From Acidimicrobiaceae bacterium (lineage in GTDB: Bacteria; Actinomycetota; Acidimicrobiia; Acidimicrobiales; RAAP-2): DNA of 40,869 bases. The notes below the pieces were generated by a model that was not told where the DNA came from, did no database searches, and saw only the letters and a program-made list of their open reading frames with translations. This document shows positions 7,981 to 17,939 of this stretch, piece after piece. Numbering within the stretch: the first letter of the stretch is position 1; each line of letters opens with the position of its first letter. The stretch spans positions 1 through 40,869 of the forward strand of contig DAHVAJ010000004.1 in assembly GCA_027314705.1 (NCBI GenBank). Reading direction: 5' to 3'. A program made the translations under genes and the position numbers.

Positions 7981-9162
7981 TCAGCCGAGGCGCTCGATGA
8001 CGGTGGCGTTGGCCATGCCCCCGCCCTCGCACATGGTGAGGAGGCCGTAGCGGCCGCCGGTCCGCTCGAGCTCGTTGAGCAGCGTGGCCATGAGCTTGGC
8101 GCCCGAGGCCCCGAGCGGGTGGCCGAGGGCGATGGCTCCGCCGTTCACGTTCACCTTGTCCATGTCGGCGTGGAGCTCCTTGGCCCAGGCCAGCACGACC
8201 GGGGCGAAGGCCTCGTTGATCTCCACGACGTCGATGTCGTCCATGGTCAGTTTGGCCCGCTCCAGTACGGACTTGGTGGCCGGGATGGGACCCGTCAGCA
8301 TGGTGATCGGGTCGCTCCCGGCCACGGCGAAGGCATGGAAGCGGGCCCGGGGGGTGAGACCGAGCTCGCCAGCCCTCGCCTCGCTCATGATGAGCACCCC
8401 CGAGGCACCGTCGGTGATCTGTGAGGAGTTGCCGGCCGTGATGCGGCCGTTCTCCGGGCGGAAGGCGGGCTTGAGCTTGGCCAGCGACTCGACGGTGCTG
8501 TCGGGGCGGATGCCCTCGTCGGCGGTGATGCGCTCGTCGGTGTCGGCCCGATCGTCGTCCTTGATCGCCACCGGGATGATCTCGCGCTCGAAGCGCCCCT
8601 CGGCTGTGGCCCGGGCGGCGCGCTGGTGGGAGCGGGCGGAGAACTCGTCGAGCTGCTCGCGGGAGAGGTCCCACTGCTCGGCGATCAGCTCGGCGCCCTC
8701 GCCCTGGCTCACCAGCCCGCCACGCTCGGCGTACCGCTGCATGACGCGGGGGCCGAAGGGGTAGCCGAGGTCGCGCACGACCGACGAGCCCATCGGCGTC
8801 CGGGTCATGACCTCGACACCGCCGCCGATGACGACGTCGTAGGCGCCGGCCATCACGCCCTGGGCGCCGAAGTGCAGGGCCTGCTGGGACGAGCCGCACT
8901 GGCGGTCGATGGTGGTGGCGGGGACCGACTCGGGGAACCCGGCGGCCAGGACGGCGTTGCGACCCACGTTGAGCGACTGCTCGCCGACCTGCATGACGCA
9001 GCCCATGATCACGTCGTCGACGAGGGCGGGGTCGAGGTCGTTGCGCTCGATCAGCGCCTTGAGCGGCTCGGAGCCGAGGTCGGCGGCGTGCCAGTTGCGG
9101 AGCTTGCCGTTGCGCTTGCCTCCCGGGGTGCGCACGGCGTCGACGATGACGGCGGTGGTCAT
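7981..9162 (-). CDS. Thiolase (acetyl-CoA C-acetyltransferase / acyl-CoA thiolase)
   Basis: Cleaves 3-ketoacyl-CoA with CoA, or condenses acetyl-CoA units, in fatty-acid oxidation or acetoacetyl-CoA metabolism. The 393-residue protein has the full thiolase fold. The nucleophile is C89 in TIDRQCGSSQQAL; the mid-region has NSSQITDGASG and VVEINEAFAPV; the active-site His is in GGAIALGHPLGASG; the second Cys is in TMCEGGGMANA near the C-terminus. The ATG at 9162 has a good AAGGAGAG ribosome site. The closest types are degradative FadA-like thiolases (VDAVRTPGGKRNGKL start), but substrate length cannot be read from the sequence. Upstream lies a perfect palindrome (9287-9316) that is probably the operator of a TetR-type fatty-acid regulator. 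Confidence 0.93.
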   Translation of the reverse strand: MTTAVIVDAVRTPGGKRNGKLRNWHAADLGSEPLKALIERNDLDPALVDDVIMGCVMQVGEQSLNVGRNAVLAAGFPESVPATTIDRQCGSSQQALHFGAQGVMAGAYDVVIGGGVEVMTRTPMGSSVVRDLGYPFGPRVMQRYAERGGLVSQGEGAELIAEQWDLSREQLDEFSARSHQRAARATAEGRFEREIIPVAIKDDDRADTDERITADEGIRPDSTVESLAKLKPAFRPENGRITAGNSSQITDGASGVLIMSEARAGELGLTPRARFHAFAVAGSDPITMLTGPIPATKSVLERAKLTMDDIDVVEINEAFAPVVLAWAKELHADMDKVNVNGGAIALGHPLGASGAKLMATLLNELERTGGRYGLLTMCEGGGMANATVIERLG

Positions 9163-9234
9163 GGTGCCTCTCCTTCCGAGGTCCGGCGGAACGGATCCTG
9201 CCGGCTGAACCCGGTGGTCGGTGGGCGCTGCGCA

Positions 9235-9259
9235 GCGGGTACTGCACCGCGGGTACTGC
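9235..9259. repeat. Two direct copies of an 11-mer in the thiolase leader
   Basis: GCGGGTACTGC occurs at 9235-9245 and again at 9249-9259, so the copies start 14 bp apart. This is between the thiolase start and its operator. Meaning unknown; a local duplication or binding site are both possible. Confidence 0.6.
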
Positions 9260-9286
9260 CCGGTCGTCCGGTCCTGCCGGGCGGCC

Positions 9287-9316
9287 AGAGTACTTGACCG
9301 CTCGGTCAAGTACTCT
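9287..9316. promoter_or_regulatory. 30-bp perfect palindrome, probable TetR-family operator
   Basis: Two 14-nt arms, AGAGTACTTGACCG and its exact complement, are separated by CT. The core TTGACCGnnCGGTCAA resembles operators of TetR-type regulators of fatty-acid degradation in actinobacteria. The position, 125 bp upstream of the thiolase start and 129 bp upstream of the divergent thioesterase start, would let one regulator control both genes. No tetR gene is in the window. Confidence 0.7.
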
Positions 9317-9431
9317 ACCGGGAGCGGGGCCGGTGGGCCATCGGCCGGATCCGAGCCCTGTCGGACCGGGCTGACCTGCGAGAACGCCGCCGCCGGCCGG
9401 GGGAGCGCGCGGGCGTGATCCAGCCTGGCAC

Positions 9432-9437
9432 TACGGT
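9432..9437 (+). promoter_or_regulatory. -10-like box before the thioesterase start
   Basis: TACGGT lies 7 nt before the GTG at 9445, arguing for that start over the in-frame GTG at 9415. Confidence 0.35.
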
Positions 9438-9444
9438 CGGGGCC

Positions 9445-9900
9445 GTGACCGGCCGCATCAAGGACATGGACCGCTGGCTCGGCGACGGCGGGATGGAGCT
9501 CATCGGGACGGTGGGCGCCTCCTTCGACGCCTACGGGGTCGACGGCGAGGACCTGGGCTGGGTGGAGGGGAGCTTCACCCCGGCCGCGGCGGCGTGCAAC
9601 CCCCACGGCATCGTCCAGGCCGGCGTGCACGGGCTGCTGCTCGACGCAGCCATGAACTTCGCCATCAACGCCGCCCTGGCCGGGCGGGCCCGGACCCGGG
9701 CCACGCTCGAGATGAAGGTCGAGACCATGCGCCCGGCCGAGCGGGGCACCGCCTACCGCCTCCGCGGCCAGGTGGTGCGCCTGGCCCGCCAGGTCGCCTA
9801 CGGCGAGGGCACCGTCACCGACGACGCGGGTCGGCTGGTCAGCCGCTCGACCGGTACCTTCCTCCTCCACCGTCCCGACGACGGCCCGCCAGCCGCCTGA
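9445..9900 (+). CDS. PaaI-like hotdog-fold acyl-CoA thioesterase
   Basis: A 151-residue single hotdog domain expected to hydrolyse acyl-CoA thioesters in the cytoplasm. The characteristic segment is NPHGIVQAGVHGLLLDAAMN, corresponding to the 'HGG..a.lD' active-site helix of PaaI/YbgC-type enzymes, here with HGL. Further typical strands are TRATLEMKVETMRPAERGT and GTVTDDAGRLVSRSTGTFLL. An in-frame GTG at 9415 would add ten residues; the later GTG is chosen because a -10-like hexamer precedes it and the conserved domain starts well after it. It is divergent from the thiolase across the palindromic operator, so acyl-CoA metabolism is the likely context. Substrate unknown. Confidence 0.85.
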   Translation: MTGRIKDMDRWLGDGGMELIGTVGASFDAYGVDGEDLGWVEGSFTPAAAACNPHGIVQAGVHGLLLDAAMNFAINAALAGRARTRATLEMKVETMRPAERGTAYRLRGQVVRLARQVAYGEGTVTDDAGRLVSRSTGTFLLHRPDDGPPAA

Positions 9901-9966
9901 ACGGTGCGCTCGCGGCCCGCGTCGCCCGAGGCCCCCGGCCCCGTCGCCGGAAGCGGAAGGAGCGAC

Positions 9967-10743
9967 GTGGCCCAGCCCCTGCTGCCGTCCCCCCCACCGG
10001 CCGACGACGGGCCGGCGTGCCGGGTCTGCCGCCGTGGCGTGGCGGCCGGCCACGGTCTGTGCTTCTGCTGCCGGCGGGTGGCCGGCCAGCTCGGGCTCCC
10101 CCTCGTTCCCGTGGTCGCGCTGTGCGAGTACCGCGTGGGCGACCGCACCCACCAGCTCCTGCGCGGCTACAAGGACGCCCCGGTGGCCGAGGCCCGCGCC
10201 GCCTGCCGGAGGCGGCTCGCGGCCGAGTTGGGTGGCGCCGTGGCCCAGCCCGACCGTCCCCCGCTCGGCCGTCTCGGCCGGTGGGACCTGGTCGCCGCCG
10301 TGCCCTCCTCGCACCGTCCGGGACCCGCCCCGGTGGAGGCCCTCATCGAGTCCGTCCCGTCACTGGCCGCGGTCCACCGCCGCCTGCTCGGCCGGGGTCC
10401 GGCGGTCGTGGACCACCTGGTCGCCGACCGGAAGGGGTTCGCCCTGCTGGCCGGGACCGGCCCCGACGTCGGGCGCGACCGGCGGGTGCTGCTGGTGGAC
10501 GACACCACCACCACCGGTGCCCGGGCCCAGAGCGCGGCGGCCGCACTGCGCCTCTCCGGGGGTGAGGTGGCCGGGGTGCTCGTCCTGGGCCGGGCCCTGG
10601 CCGCTCGCGACGGTGGCCACGGTCACGGCCACGGCGCCCGGTGGCCCGGTGGCCCGGATCGGGCGGCCGGACGGGCCGCCCGGGCGAGGCCGGGGCATCG
10701 GGTATACTTGCTTGGTGCAAGCACCTACCTGGGCACCGCCTGA
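9967..10743 (+). CDS. ComF-like phosphoribosyltransferase-domain protein
   Basis: Resembles the ComF/GntX family: an N-terminal zinc-ribbon-like Cys cluster (CRVCRR and CFCC, residues about 18-37), then a PRTase domain. The PRPP-binding loop RVLLVDDTTTTGARAQ is at about residue 175, and YKDAPVAEARA and VPSSHRPGPAP are typical ComF-family segments. ComF proteins in competent bacteria aid DNA uptake; in non-competent actinobacteria the role is unknown. The GTG at 9967 is preferred over the GTG at 9904 because GGAAGGAG lies 6 nt upstream. 258 residues. The C-terminal ~35 residues are a His/Gly/Arg-rich extension. The promoter and operator region of the following marR gene lie inside its last 40 bp. 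Confidence 0.82.
   Translation: MAQPLLPSPPPADDGPACRVCRRGVAAGHGLCFCCRRVAGQLGLPLVPVVALCEYRVGDRTHQLLRGYKDAPVAEARAACRRRLAAELGGAVAQPDRPPLGRLGRWDLVAAVPSSHRPGPAPVEALIESVPSLAAVHRRLLGRGPAVVDHLVADRKGFALLAGTGPDVGRDRRVLLVDDTTTTGARAQSAAAALRLSGGEVAGVLVLGRALAARDGGHGHGHGARWPGGPDRAAGRAARARPGHRVYLLGASTYLGTA
10703..10722 (+). promoter_or_regulatory. -10 box and overlapping inverted repeats, probable MarR operator
   Basis: TATACT (10703-10708) is a strong -10. It overlaps CTTGC-TTGGT-GCAAG (10707-10721) and the nested GCTTG-GTG-CAAGC (10710-10722). A MarR dimer binding here would block the marR-efflux transcript, the usual autoregulated design. The element sits inside the 3' end of the comF-like gene, about 67-86 bp before the marR ATG. 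Confidence 0.6.
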
Positions 10744-10788
10744 CCGCTCCCGGGCCCGACCGGCGGTCGGGCCCCCCCGCCGACAGCC

Positions 10789-12974
<2,186 letters not shown>

Positions 12975-13026
12975 ACCAGACGTCACCTCCCGGACGGCGG
13001 CGCGCCGGGACGGCTAGACCGGAGGG

Positions 13027-13965
13027 ATGGACCTCCGCATCTTCACCGAGCCCCAGGAGGGCGCCTCCTACGACGACCTCCTGGCCGTGGCCCTGGCCGC
13101 CGAGCACCACGGCTTCGACGCCTTCTTCCGCAGCGACCACTACCTCGCCATGGGGGGCGGCGACGGCCTACCCGGACCCACCGACGCATGGGTGACCCTG
13201 GCCGGGATCGCCCGGGAGACGAGCCGTATCCGCCTCGGCACCCTCGTCACGTCGGCCACGTTCCGCCATCCGGGGCCGTTGGCCATCAGCGTGGCCCAGG
13301 TGGACGCCATGAGCGCCGGTCGCGTCGAGCTGGGCCTCGGGGCAGGCTGGTTCAGCGACGAGCACACCGCCTACGGCGTCCCCTTCCCACCGCTCGGCGA
13401 GCGGTTCGAGCGCCTCGAGGAGCAGCTCGCCGTCGTGACCGGCCTGTGGGCCACGCCGGAGGGGCAACGCTTCTCCCACGACGGGCGCCACTACCGGCTG
13501 GTCGACAGCCCGGCCCTGCCCAAGCCGGTGCAGCGGCCCGGCCCACCGGTCATCGTGGGCGGTGGGGGCCCACGGCGCACCCCGCGCTTGGCAGCCGCCT
13601 ACGCCGCCGAGTTCAATATGCCCTTCTCCTCGCCGGAGGACACCGCGGCCCAGTTCGACCGGGTCCGAGGGGCTTGCGCCGCGGCCGGACGCGACCCGTC
13701 CACCCTGGTGTGGTCGGTGGCCCAGGTGGTCTGCTGCGGGCGGGACGGGGACGAGCTGGCCCGTCGGGCCGCCGCCATCGGACACGACGTCGCCGAGCTC
13801 CGTCGCAGCGGCCTGTGCGGCACCCCCGACGACGTGGTGGCCGGGATCGGCCGCTTCGCCGGGCTCGGCGCCTCGCGCTGCTACCTCCAGGTCCTCGACC
13901 TCGCCGATCTCGACCATCTCGCCCTTCTGGGCGAGGCGGTGCTCCCCCGGGTGGCCGGGCGCTGA
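13027..13965 (+). CDS. LLM-class F420-dependent oxidoreductase
   Basis: A luciferase-like TIM-barrel monooxygenase/dehydrogenase of 312 residues. Typical segments are [50 protein letters not shown] (the strongest signature of the F420-dependent clade), [17 protein letters not shown] and [24 protein letters not shown]. Such proteins reduce or oxidise varied substrates with F420H2; F420 rather than FMN use is inferred from the signature. The ATG is preceded by TAGACC and six bases (GGAGGG), which read either as a leaderless start or a zero-spaced ribosome site. It converges on the broken LLM gene at 13994. Confidence 0.9.
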   Translation: MDLRIFTEPQEGASYDDLLAVALAAEHHGFDAFFRSDHYLAMGGGDGLPGPTDAWVTLAGIARETSRIRLGTLVTSATFRHPGPLAISVAQVDAMSAGRVELGLGAGWFSDEHTAYGVPFPPLGERFERLEEQLAVVTGLWATPEGQRFSHDGRHYRLVDSPALPKPVQRPGPPVIVGGGGPRRTPRLAAAYAAEFNMPFSSPEDTAAQFDRVRGACAAAGRDPSTLVWSVAQVVCCGRDGDELARRAAAIGHDVAELRRSGLCGTPDDVVAGIGRFAGLGASRCYLQVLDLADLDHLALLGEAVLPRVAGR

Positions 13966-13993
13966 CGGCGGTGCCCACCCACCGGACCGCACC

Positions 13994-15011
13994 TCACCGG
14001 GCAGGCGGGGTCGAGCCGGTGGCGGTCCAGTGCTCGGCCACCAGTTCGAGCGAGCGGGCCCGGACGGCGAAGGAGTGGGCCCGGGTGGCCAAGAGGAGCT
14101 CGTCGGCCCCGGTGCGGTCGGCCAGCGCCTGCAGCCCGGCGCACACCCGGTCCGGGGCGCCCACCACGTGGGTCGCGGTCACGGCGTCGACCACGCTCCG
14201 CTCCTCGGGGGTGAACGGGTAGGCCGCGGCGTGCTCGGGGGTGACGAGCGGGGTGAGCCGTCCCGAGCGCAGCTGCAGGACGGTGAGGGCCGAGGGCCCG
14301 GCCAACCAGGCGGCCTCTTCCTCCGAATCGGCACACAGGACGGACACGGCCACCATGGCGTGGGGACGCTCGCCGAGGCCCGAGGCCCGAGGGCCGGAAG
14401 ACGGCGCGGTACCGGGCCAGCGCCTGGTCGACCGGTCCCGGGCTGAAGTGGTAGGCGAAGGCGAAGGGGAGGCCCAGCAGTCCGGCGAGCTCGGCGCTGA
14501 AGGTGGAGGAGCCGAGGAGCCACACCTCCGGGAGGTACCCGCGTCCGGGGACCGGCGCCGGGGGTGGGGGCGTCCCCTCCGCGGGCACGAGGTAGGTGAG
14601 GAGTTCGACCACGTCCTGGGGGAAGCGCTCTGCCCCCGGTCCGGTGCGCCGCAGGGCCTGCGCCGTCACCGGGTCGGTGCCCGGGGCCCGCCCGAGACCG
14701 AGGTCGATGCGTCCGGGATGGAGGGCCTCGAGCGTGGCGAACTGTTCGGCCACGACCATCGGCGCGTGGTTGGGGAGCATCACCCCGCCGGCTCCCACCC
14801 GCAGTGTGGTGGTGGCGTCGGCCAGATGGGCCACGAGGACGGCCGGTGCCGAGCTGGCCACCGAGGGCATCCCGTGGTGCTCGGCCACCCAGAGGCGCCG
14901 GTACCCGAGTCCCTCGACGAGCGGGGCGAGCCGCACCGTGTCGTGGAGGGCGTCGGCGACCGTGGACCCTTCGGTCACGGTGGCGAGATCGAGGACGGAC
15001 AGGTCGGTCAC
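13994..15011 (-). pseudogene. LLM-class flavin-dependent oxidoreductase broken by a 7-bp tandem duplication
   Basis: The N-terminal part starts at GTG 15011 ([12 protein letters not shown]) with [54 protein letters not shown] and the segment [18 protein letters not shown], all hallmarks of the MsnO8-type LLM subfamily. After FRPSGL the frame is lost, and the rest of the protein ([20 protein letters not shown] to ATGSTPPAR) continues in another frame to 13994. At the junction the unit gaggccc is present twice in tandem (14375-14381, 14382-14388). Removing one copy restores a continuous 336-residue protein reading [16 protein letters not shown]. So the gene is intact except for this duplication: a recent inactivation, a switchable slip, or a sequencing error. 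A GTG/ATG restart in the second part is unlikely to give an active barrel. Confidence 0.88.
14375..14388. repeat. 7-bp tandem duplication causing the frameshift
   Basis: Two adjacent copies of gaggccc. Deleting one rejoins the two halves of the LLM gene in frame with family-like sequence. Confidence 0.9.
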
Positions 15012-15061
15012 GGGCGGTCCAACGTCGGGGAGCCCCGGGGGCTTCCCCCGGTGGGCCCGGT

Positions 15062-15529
15062 TCAGTCGGCCGCGGCCACGAGCTGTTCGATGCGCTCCAG
15101 GGTCCGGGCCATGTTGCGGCGGGTCTTCTCGGGGAGGCCGCCCAGGCGCAGCACGGCCCGCTGGCGGTTCCCGGAGAGGTCCCAGCTCTCGCGCACCAGG
15201 GTCCCGCCGTCGGCGGATACGAGCTCGTAGCGCCAGACGGGGCCGCCGACGAGGCGCCCGAGAGCACCGCCCGGCCTCGTCTGCCAGGCGATCCTTCGAT
15301 CCTGTTCGAACTCGACGACGGTGTTGACCGTCGAATAGCGCAGGCCCATCTGCATCGACATCCCGAAGGTCGCCCCGAGGGCCAGGTGCCCGGGGGCCCC
15401 GGCCTTCACCTGTCGAAGGGTGCCCGACCCGTCGAGGTCAGGATGGCGCGAGGCGTCGGCCACCAGGGCGAAGATGGCCTGCGGTGGCGCCGGGATCACC
15501 CGCTCCACACTGACGACGTCTCCCTCCAC
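15062..15529 (-). CDS. SRPBCC (START-like) family protein
   Basis: A 155-residue helix-grip domain of the polyketide cyclase/CoxG-like type. Family features are [29 protein letters not shown] at the N-terminus (first strand and helices), the central strands ([30 protein letters not shown]), [23 protein letters not shown], and the long C-terminal helix [20 protein letters not shown]. Such domains bind hydrophobic ligands in a deep cavity. The GTG start at 15529 is supported by an upstream GGAGGAGG. It is 50 bp upstream of the broken LLM gene on the same strand and may have been cotranscribed. Ligand unknown. Confidence 0.87.
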   Translation of the reverse strand: MEGDVVSVERVIPAPPQAIFALVADASRHPDLDGSGTLRQVKAGAPGHLALGATFGMSMQMGLRYSTVNTVVEFEQDRRIAWQTRPGGALGRLVGGPVWRYELVSADGGTLVRESWDLSGNRQRAVLRLGGLPEKTRRNMARTLERIEQLVAAAD

Positions 15530-15642
15530 GGTTCCTCCTCCCGGCCGCCGGGCCGATCGTCGGGGCCCCGCCGGGCGGGGCGGATCCGGCGGGCGGCCAG
15601 CCTACGCGATCGGCCCGGGTCGTTCCCACCGTCCGGGGCTGG

Positions 15643-15648
15643 CAGGAT
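15643..15648 (+). promoter_or_regulatory. -10-like box before the AlkA-like gene
   Basis: CAGGAT lies 6 nt before the GTG start with no Shine-Dalgarno. Confidence 0.35.
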
Positions 15649-15654
15649 CGGGTC

Positions 15655-16278
15655 GTGCCCCCGCCCTCGCTCCCGCTGGCCGAGGCCGTGGCCTGGCTCG
15701 GGGCCCGCGACCCGGTCCTCGCCGAGCTGGCCGACCGCCACGGGCTGCCGCCGGCCCGCCGGCCGGTCCGCTCCTCCCGGCGCTTCGCCGCCCTGGCCCG
15801 GTCGATCGTCTTCCAGCAGCTGGCGGGACGGGCGGCCGACACCATCCACGGCCGGTTCGAGGCCGCGCTCGACGGCGAGGTGACGGCCGAGCGGGTCATC
15901 GCCACCCCGCCGGAGGTGCTGGCCGCCTGCGGCCTCAGCCGGGCGAAGGCCGCCTCCGTGCGCGACCTGGCCGAGCGCGTCGCCTCAGGGGAGGTGGACC
16001 TCACCCGGATCGGGGTCCTGGGCGACGAAGAGGTCGTCGCCCGTCTCACCGTGGTCCGCGGCGTGGGTCCGTGGACGGCGCAGATGTTCCTGCTCGGTAC
16101 CCTCGGGCGCCCGGACGTCTGGCCCGTGGGCGACTACGGGGTCCGGGCCGGCTTCGCCCGGGCGTGGGGCCTCACCGACCTTCCCACCCCGGCCGAGCTG
16201 GAGGCGCTGGGCGAGGCCTTCCGGCCCCACCGCACCTTGGTGGCCTGGTACTGCTGGCGGGAGGCCGACCAGCGGTGA
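15655..16278 (+). CDS. AlkA-like DNA-3-methyladenine glycosylase (HhH-GPD family)
   Basis: Base-excision repair enzyme that removes alkylated purines. The 207 residues are the HhH-GPD core without the N-terminal domain of E. coli AlkA. Visible features are RFAALARSIVFQQLAGRAADTI (conserved helix), the helix-hairpin-helix at LTVVRGVGPWTAQMFLL (about 132-147), and the catalytic Asp in DVWPVGDYGVR (D160). There is no Cys4 iron-sulfur motif, so it is of the AlkA/MAG type rather than EndoIII. GTG start at 15655. The nearby ogt gene (17188) repairs another class of alkyl damage, and an AidB-like protein lies 9 kb away; co-regulation is inference. Confidence 0.92.
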   Translation: MPPPSLPLAEAVAWLGARDPVLAELADRHGLPPARRPVRSSRRFAALARSIVFQQLAGRAADTIHGRFEAALDGEVTAERVIATPPEVLAACGLSRAKAASVRDLAERVASGEVDLTRIGVLGDEEVVARLTVVRGVGPWTAQMFLLGTLGRPDVWPVGDYGVRAGFARAWGLTDLPTPAELEALGEAFRPHRTLVAWYCWREADQR

Positions 16279-16303
16279 CGGGGGGGCCGGCCGGGTGCGC
16301 CGG

Positions 16304-16978
16304 TCAGGGGGCGGGCATGCGGTCGGCGATCATGCGGGAGACCTCGGCCACCCCCGGGGAGTCCATGACCACCGGGGCGGCCAGACGGGGCGGCACCAGG
16401 CGCGGCCACCCCACCCACACCCCGTCGACGACGAGAGCGCAGGCGCAGCCCCACTCCGCCCGGGTGAGGCAGAGCATCGGCTGGACCGGCACCTCGTCGC
16501 CCCACGGGGTGGCGGCCAGGGCGGCGTGGACCGCGTCCCCCTGCAGCTGCACCTGCACCAGCGCGTCGGTGCAGTCGTGCCTGCCCACATGGAGCTCGGG
16601 TCGCCCGAGGCGGCCGAGCGACCCGGGATGCTTGGTGTGTACCAGGCCCCGTTGGTGGCGGGCGTCGATCACGAACACGCCGCCCGGCGAGACGGCGATC
16701 AGGGGGACGGTGGCCCGGCTGCGGGGCATCCGTCGGTCGCTCAGGACCACGACCCCCTCGACCTCGTCCAGCACGAGCCGCACCTGTGCGCGCCGGTCGC
16801 GCCCGGAACGTTGGACCCAGGCGTATCCCCGGGACGAACCCGGGGCGGCCCGGCCCGGCCCACCGGTGTCGCCCCGTCGGCGATCGGGGACCGGTGCCGG
16901 CGGGCCGGACCCCCGTGCCACCTCGGCACCGTCGGCGCGTGCGGCAGACGGATCGGCAGGTCCCCCCCGGGCGGTCAT
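16304..16978 (-). CDS. NERD-like protein with a degraded nuclease centre
   Basis: A 224-residue protein resembling actinobacterial NERD (nuclease-related) domain proteins. The matching core is GVVVLSDRRMPRSRATVPLIAV followed by SPGGVFVIDARHQRG, the central glycine-rich GRHDCTDALVQVQLQ, VPVQPMLCLTRAEWG and VDGVWVGWPRLVPPRL. In active-looking family members the third strand reads 'IDH' and the next 'DAK'; here the first Asp is replaced (VPL at 91-93) and the Lys is Arg (D105-A-R107). That suggests loss of catalysis. The first ~50 residues are Pro/Gly/Arg-rich and probably disordered. Start ATG at 16978; a longer upstream open frame is antisense to the ogt leader and lacks family sequence. It lies between the two alkylation-repair genes, on the opposite strand. 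Confidence 0.72.
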   Translation of the reverse strand: MTARGGPADPSAARADGAEVARGSGPPAPVPDRRRGDTGGPGRAAPGSSRGYAWVQRSGRDRRAQVRLVLDEVEGVVVLSDRRMPRSRATVPLIAVSPGGVFVIDARHQRGLVHTKHPGSLGRLGRPELHVGRHDCTDALVQVQLQGDAVHAALAATPWGDEVPVQPMLCLTRAEWGCACALVVDGVWVGWPRLVPPRLAAPVVMDSPGVAEVSRMIADRMPAP

Positions 16979-17187
16979 CCCCAAGAGCGTAGAAGGCCGT
17001 GCCCGGCGACTCGCGGTCCTTCCTGCCCGTCGCCTCCTCCGCCCGGGGCCACCGGCCCGGTCGGCCCGGCCCACCCGCTCCCGGTGAACGCCGGCGCCCG
17101 GTAGGGCAGGCTGTGGGGGACCACGAGGACCGCTCCGTCCCGACGGTGGCGACCGGCCCCCACCCATCGAACCCCAGAGGAGTCCCC

Positions 17188-17739
17188 ATGCGCCCGACCA
17201 CCGACACCGCGACACGGACCGCCACGATGGCCAGCCCCCTCGGCCTCCTGACCCTCGTCTCCGACGGCCGGACCCTCACCGGTCTGTCGATGGAGGATCA
17301 GCGCCACGCCCCGCCGGCCGTCGCCGGCGTGCCCGACGACGCCTGGTTCGCCCCGGTGGTGGCCCAGCTCGAGGAGTACTTCGCCGGCCGACGTACCACG
17401 TTCGAGGTGCCCGTCGGCCTGGAGGGCACGGCGTTCCAGCGCCGGGTCTGGGAGGCGCTCCTCGCCGTCCCCTACGGCGAGACCGTGAGCTACAGCGAGC
17501 TGGCCCGGCGGGTCGGCGTCCCGGGAGCGGCCCGGGCCGTCGGCTCGGCCAACGGGCGCAACCCGGTGGCGCTCATCGTGCCGTGCCACCGGGTGATCGG
17601 CGCCGACGGCGCACTCGGTGGGTACGGCGGGGGGACGGCCCGCAAGCGCTACCTGCTCGGTCTCGAGGCCGCCCACGCCCCGCACCCCGACGGCGCGGGG
17701 CCTGCCGGCGACCCTCGAGGGTCCGGCGGTCGCCCGTAG
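17188..17739 (+). CDS. ogt: Methylated-DNA-[protein]-cysteine S-methyltransferase
   Basis: Suicide repair protein that moves the methyl group from O6-methylguanine to its own cysteine. The 183 residues contain the N-terminal ribonuclease-like fold (about 10-75) and the C-terminal winged helix: FQRRVWEALLAVPYGETVSYSELA, GAARAVGSANGRNPVALIVPCHRVIG with the acceptor C133, and GGYGGGTARKRYLLGLE. The ATG at 17188 has an AGAGGAG site 5-6 nt upstream. An in-frame GTG at 17113 could add 25 residues but these do not match the family. The last ~15 residues are a Gly/Pro-rich tail. Confidence 0.95.
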   Translation: MRPTTDTATRTATMASPLGLLTLVSDGRTLTGLSMEDQRHAPPAVAGVPDDAWFAPVVAQLEEYFAGRRTTFEVPVGLEGTAFQRRVWEALLAVPYGETVSYSELARRVGVPGAARAVGSANGRNPVALIVPCHRVIGADGALGGYGGGTARKRYLLGLEAAHAPHPDGAGPAGDPRGSGGRP

Positions 17740-17773
17740 GCTCGCACCCGGGCGCCGACGGGATCCACGGGTT

Positions 17774-17803
17774 GGTCGGGCGGTCGGGCCCGGCCGCCCG
17801 ACC
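17774..17803. terminator. Hairpin between ogt and the Rpf-type gene
   Basis: GGTCGGGCGG pairs perfectly with CCGCCCGACC across a 10-nt loop. It lies 35 bp after the ogt stop, between convergent genes. No T-tract. Confidence 0.5.
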
Positions 17804-17939
17804 TCGCCGGAGGTGGTGCGGCCCACCCCGCTTCGAGGCGGCGGGGCTCCGGACGTCGGACGGGGGTGCGGGTCGGAATCTGCCGGGGCGGACGTCGTCG
17901 TCCCCCACGGCCGGCGCGGCCAGGACCCGGCCCCCGGGG

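Noticed and set aside
14375-14388. Programmed ribosomal frameshift in the LLM gene
   Set aside because: No slippery heptamer; the exact tandem duplication explains the frame change better.
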